A DNA stretch of 64,000 nt from Nocardioides massiliensis (GTDB lineage: Bacteria; Actinomycetota; Actinomycetes; Propionibacteriales; Nocardioidaceae), in assembly GCF_030811215.1 (NCBI RefSeq), contig NZ_JAUSQM010000001.1:3162001-3226000 (forward strand). Reading direction: 5' to 3'. The notes under the pieces are model-generated. The model made no database searches, had not been told where the DNA came from, and saw nothing but the letters and a program-made list of their open reading frames with translations. Below, in pieces: positions 61,213 to 64,000 of this stretch (positions are counted from its first letter, which is position 1; each line of letters starts with the position of its first letter). Made by a program: the position numbers and the translations under genes.

Positions 61213-61593
61213 TCACACGACCGCGATCGGCAGGCTCGGGTCGAAGGCGGCGATGTCGGCGGGATCCGACGTGACGACGATGTGTCGTCGCTGCCGGGCG
61301 ACCAGGGCGACGTGCCCGTCGACTACGTCGGACTGACCGACGCGTCCGCACAAGACTCCGACTGCGCGAGCAGCAGGTCCGTCGAGCTCCACGACGGATA
61401 CGTCGGCGGACGCGAGAAGCGTCGCCAGCCTTGCTTGCCGCGGCCCGCCGCGCCATACCTGCGCGACGACACCCGCCGGGACCACCACCGGGAGGCTCCT
61501 CTCGGCGGCTGCCCGGAGAAGAGCCCGGATCCGACCGTTGCCGCGCTCGACCGCGATCAGCGCACCGGCATCGAGCGTCAGCCCGGCGCTCAT
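61213..61593 (-). CDS. vapC: VapC-type toxin (PIN-domain ribonuclease)
   Basis: 126-residue PIN domain: LTLDAGALIAVERG (D8, E16), the central DVVDGHVALVAR (D89, D92), and IVVTSDPADI (D110, D113). These acidic residues bind the metal for endoribonuclease activity in VapC toxins. The upstream gene on the same strand encodes a likely ribbon-helix-helix antitoxin, 46 bases away. A CCATGAG repeat occupies the gap. Confidence 0.85.
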   Translation of the reverse strand: MSAGLTLDAGALIAVERGNGRIRALLRAAAERSLPVVVPAGVVAQVWRGGPRQARLATLLASADVSVVELDGPAARAVGVLCGRVGQSDVVDGHVALVARQRRHIVVTSDPADIAAFDPSLPIAVV

Positions 61594-61639
61594 GGCCCGG
61601 TTCTCATGGCCCTCATGGCTCCGTGCTCATGGCACGTGC

Positions 61640-61873
61640 TCATGCCTCGGTGCTCGCCAGCACCTCGTCGGCCCAAGCGACCTCGTCCGCACCCGGTGCG
61701 CCGAGCTCGCGGTCCCACTCATCGAGGAGGTCAGCGAGCGCCTGCGTTCGGCCGTACTGCTCGAGTGCTTTTGCGACGTACGCCGAGAACGAGGCGGCCC
61801 GCCCCTCCGCGACAGCTGCGCGGGCCTGCGCGACGACCGCATCCGGCAGGCTCACGGCGATCTTCACGGTCAT
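61640..61873 (-). CDS. vapB: Antitoxin of the VapB/RHH type
   Basis: 77 residues from the ATG at 61873 (MTVKIAVSLPDAVVAQARAAVAEGRAASFSAYVAKAL), a ribbon-helix-helix DNA-binding start. The C-terminal tail (LLDEWDRELGAPGADEVAWAD) is acidic and would block the toxin. The longer frame from 61921 is not supported: a perfect -10 hexamer TATGAT ends 6 bases before this ATG. Antitoxin first, toxin second, on one transcript. Confidence 0.85.
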   Translation of the reverse strand: MTVKIAVSLPDAVVAQARAAVAEGRAASFSAYVAKALEQYGRTQALADLLDEWDRELGAPGADEVAWADEVLASTEA

Positions 61874-61887
61874 ACCATAATCATACC
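61870..61887 (-). promoter_or_regulatory. vapB promoter with two 11-bp-spaced direct repeats
   Basis: The plus strand reads TCATACC at 61870-61876 and again at 61881-61887, exactly one helical turn apart. On the minus strand this holds -10 TATGAT (61885-61880), 6 bases before the ATG, which is itself inside the first repeat. Direct-repeat sites one turn apart suit an RHH antitoxin dimer-of-dimers, giving autorepression. Confidence 0.6.
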
Positions 61888-61927
61888 GCCGGCGCGAAGC
61901 GCTCCCCCTGTCGCGCGACACGGCTGG

Positions 61928-63127
61928 TCAGCCTGCGCACTGCGTGGGGAACGGCTCGGCGTACCGCAAGCAGACGGTCCGGGCCGGCTCGGGCAAAAGG
62001 CTGGCGAGCGCGCGCCAGCCGGGGTCGAACGCCGGGCCCGACAAGTGGGTGCGGATATGGGGTTCGAGATCGGGGCGCAGGACCAGCGCCCACAGGGCTG
62101 GACGGATGTCGGTCAGCATGGTCACGACGTGCGGACTTGCAAACAGCACTCGTTCGAGGGCCACGGCGGCGACGTCCGTCCAGGCGATCTCACCATCTTC
62201 GCTCTGCGGAAGGCCTTCGATGTCCGCGGAGTCAACGCCAGCCAGCCAGGTATGCAGCGGCAGGTCCGCGAGGAGCTCGGTGTCGTCGTCCATGAGGGAG
62301 AACATGTCGGGCAACAACCCGTCGCGCGCGTGCTCACCGACGACATCGGTCCACGCATCCGGCGCATCCGCGACCCGCTGCGCGGTGCGGACGTCGACGG
62401 GAAGCGGGCGCCACTCGAACATCGTCCCCGGACCGGCCGACGTCGGGACGAGCCGGCTGAGGACGTGCTGGCCCGGCGGCTGTTCGTACGCCGCACCCAG
62501 GTCCAGGACGTCGTGCCGCTCGCCGGTCGCGAGATCCGTCACCCGGAGGGTGTCCTTCCACCGCGCGTCGAGGCGGTACCCGCCCATCGGCGCGACGGCC
62601 CACTCGGCCGGTGCATCGGCGCGCCTGAGCAACCGCTCGCCGGCACGGTGGGCGACGAAGTCAGCGAGCGCCCCACTGTCATAGACCGTGAGCTGGCGCA
62701 GTACCCAGTCGCGCTCGAACATCATCGGCACGAAGATCTCTGGTGGCCACCCGTTCATCCGATCGACCGGTACGCCGTCGGGGTAGGCGACCTCGATGGT
62801 GCGCTCGAACTCGGGCGTCCCCAAGGATCTCTCGGGGACGTCACTCCACAGCGGGCGACGCACTTGCAAGGTCATCCAGCGCGACCACATCCAACCCGGA
62901 GCCTCGTCGCCCAGCCAGGCAAGCTGCCGGAGCCGGTCCGCATGCAGCGAACCCGCAAGCAGTAGGACCGAGGATGCCAGTGCGGCCGCCTCGTCGATGT
63001 CGCCGCGCGCTTCGGCATCGGCGACCGCGACCAGTGCCGCGCGGTCGGTGTCGGTGAGCATGGGTCGCGGGACGCGGCTCGCGCACGAGGGGCGGCGGGG
63101 ACGGCGGTTTTTCCGAGACTTGGCCAT
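61928..63127 (-). CDS. Hypothetical protein
   Basis: 399 residues with a basic N-terminus (MAKSRKNRRPRRPS) and no family recognised. Visible: DEAPGWMWSRWMTLQVRRPLW, the strand RTIEVAYPDGVPVDRMNGWPPEIFVPMMFERDW, LSRLVPTSAGPGTMFEWRPLPVDVRTAQRV, and WALVLRPDLEPHIRTHLSG. No transmembrane region, no catalytic motif. Probably a soluble alpha/beta protein. A second start at MLTDTD (63061) is possible. It lies 54 bases before vapB on the same strand but ends before it. Confidence 0.72.
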   Translation of the reverse strand: MAKSRKNRRPRRPSCASRVPRPMLTDTDRAALVAVADAEARGDIDEAAALASSVLLLAGSLHADRLRQLAWLGDEAPGWMWSRWMTLQVRRPLWSDVPERSLGTPEFERTIEVAYPDGVPVDRMNGWPPEIFVPMMFERDWVLRQLTVYDSGALADFVAHRAGERLLRRADAPAEWAVAPMGGYRLDARWKDTLRVTDLATGERHDVLDLGAAYEQPPGQHVLSRLVPTSAGPGTMFEWRPLPVDVRTAQRVADAPDAWTDVVGEHARDGLLPDMFSLMDDDTELLADLPLHTWLAGVDSADIEGLPQSEDGEIAWTDVAAVALERVLFASPHVVTMLTDIRPALWALVLRPDLEPHIRTHLSGPAFDPGWRALASLLPEPARTVCLRYAEPFPTQCAG

Positions 63128-63209
63128 GCCTCAGCGTCGATGCGATGAACGCATTCCCGCTACCGGGCGCCGTCGACCTGTGGACAACGTCGACCCGCCT
63201 TGCTCCGCT

Positions 63210-63995
63210 TCACTCCCATTGGCGCCGCATCACCGTCGTGACGTCCAGGGGGTCCGCCCCCGCCTGCGCGGCGAGCACCCCCGCCCCCTCGGGCGAGCCC
63301 GTGAACACCGGGTCCGGGTCACCCCCGACGTAGCGCTGCCAGGTCACGCCGTACACCCGTGCTCGCTCGATGTTGGTCCCGAGCGCGGTCGGTACGGCGA
63401 ACCACGTGGTGTGGTCGGGCCGCAGCATGCGTTGCACGCGTGGTTCGAGGTCGGCCCTCCAGACGACCGCGGGCACCCGCACGACACCCGAGACCCGGTG
63501 GCGCGCGACGACGTAGCGCGGGATCTGGATCGGCGCGAGGGCCTCGTCGAGACTGGTGGCGAAGAGTGCGGACTCCTCCTCGCTGACCCCGCTCAGCACG
63601 ACGCGGTGGTCGCCGCCGGCGTCGACCTGCACGTCGACCGCCTCGCCGCCCTTGCTCACCTGGCCGGTGATCCGAAGCGCACCCGCCACGGCCCGGGCGA
63701 TGGCCTCCAGGCTCGGCGGGTCCGCGACGGCGGACGCGAGCTCACGCAGGTACGCCGAACGGGCCCGGCCTTCGCGCACCCACGCCGTCAGGAAACCCAG
63801 GATGCTCACCAGCACCACCACGCCGAGCACTGTCGCGGCCACAGGGTCACTCAGGGCGCCGGAGGAGGCCAGGACCATCGCCGCGATGGTGCCGACGGCA
63901 CCCGCCGTCCCGACACGGCGCCGCGCCTTCGTCACGGGCGGCGTCGCCTCAGCAGAGAGCTCGACGTGGTCCTGGTGGACCACCACCTGCGGCAC
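63210..63995 (-). CDS. Membrane protein, function unknown (N-terminus possibly beyond the window)
   Basis: 261 residues from a GTG at 63995, 5 bases from the window edge, so the true start may lie outside. Two adjacent membrane helices (about 33-48 and 50-70; VAATVLGVVVLVSILGFLTAW) follow a basic KARRRVG. The C-terminal domain (about 80-261) reads ELASAVADPPSLEAIARAVAGAL, YVVARHRVSGVVRVPAVVWRADLEPRV and TWQRYVGGDPDPVFTGSPEGAGVLAAQ. This resembles actinobacterial proteins of unknown role. No confident family. Confidence 0.65.
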   Translation of the reverse strand: MPQVVVHQDHVELSAEATPPVTKARRRVGTAGAVGTIAAMVLASSGALSDPVAATVLGVVVLVSILGFLTAWVREGRARSAYLRELASAVADPPSLEAIARAVAGALRITGQVSKGGEAVDVQVDAGGDHRVVLSGVSEEESALFATSLDEALAPIQIPRYVVARHRVSGVVRVPAVVWRADLEPRVQRMLRPDHTTWFAVPTALGTNIERARVYGVTWQRYVGGDPDPVFTGSPEGAGVLAAQAGADPLDVTTVMRRQWE

Positions 63996-64000
63996 GAGGG

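Noticed and set aside
63179-63187. TTGTCCACA on the minus strand, matching the actinobacterial DnaA box; a similar CTGTCCACA at 55251-55259
   Set aside because: Single isolated boxes, no cluster, no dnaA or dnaN; 9-mers occur by chance in 64 kb.
1-64000. CRISPR array, IS element, prophage, tRNA and rRNA genes
   Set aside because: No spaced repeat array, transposase, integrase or phage structural gene, no attachment-site pair and no tRNA T-arm-like GGTTCGAATCC were found on reading through.

Overview
This is chromosomal DNA from a very GC-rich actinobacterium. The gene set points to Nocardioides or a close relative in the Nocardioidaceae. It has actinobacterial-only families (DUF3159, DUF3710, DUF3093, DUF4193, DUF4235, DUF3000, DUF4349), the coproporphyrin haem branch (HemQ with CgoX), a recC-recB-recD locus and a DesA3-type desaturase with its reductase. 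I see no rRNA, tRNA, CRISPR array, insertion sequence or prophage. The window reads as core and shell chromosome with a few accessory patches (HNH/DUF222, pRiA4b-ORF3 protein, VapBC, a transporter-domain remnant, REP-like repeats).

Layout. 1-3,600: housekeeping cluster running leftwards from dut (dut, DUF3710, OB-fold, DUF3159), with DUF3093, DUF4235 and DUF4193 beside it. 3,700-7,600: one leftward operon of ferredoxin reductase, acyl desaturase, a small zinc-ligand protein and a LigD-type polymerase. 7,700-14,000: msrB, a lipoprotein, then haem synthesis (hemE, cgoX, hemQ) with a VOC protein and a DUF4349 lipoprotein. 14,000-22,600: DUF3000, RNase D, an orphan solute-binding lipoprotein, a PemK-like protein and the helicase HrpA. 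22,600-32,300: a HesB-like protein, a 47-residue membrane protein, a Baeyer-Villiger-type monooxygenase with an SDR, DUF402, WYL regulator and DinB, a ThrE-type exporter, a repetitive secreted protein and a WS/DGAT acyltransferase. 32,300-35,600: BetT-tail remnant, HAAS membrane protein and PadR regulator, Mug glycosylase, NUDIX hydrolase. 35,700-47,700: a 1,120-residue secreted double-domain protein, then recD, recB and recC. 47,700-53,900: DedA-like protein, a DUF429-(p)ppGpp synthetase fusion resembling RelZ, DUF6351, rlmC. 53,900-64,000: pRiA4b-ORF3 protein, HNH endonuclease, DUF2695, luciferase-like oxidoreductase, a CNNM/CorC pair with DUF4190, VapBC and two unidentified proteins.

Genome style. 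Genes are tightly packed. Same-strand neighbours often overlap by ATGA or GTGA, and many convergent pairs overlap at their stop codons. About a dozen genes have a TAnnnT -10 hexamer ending 6-8 bases before the start codon with no Shine-Dalgarno, so leaderless transcription looks common. The sharpest regulatory signal is a 19-bp perfect palindrome filling the -35/-10 spacer of the PadR gene.

Most interesting: the RelZ-like fusion beside recBCD; the BetT C-terminal domain that lies in frame behind the amber stop of the HAAS gene and has no standard start of its own; the glycosidase-metallophosphatase fusion; and the monooxygenase promoter overlapped by a palindrome.
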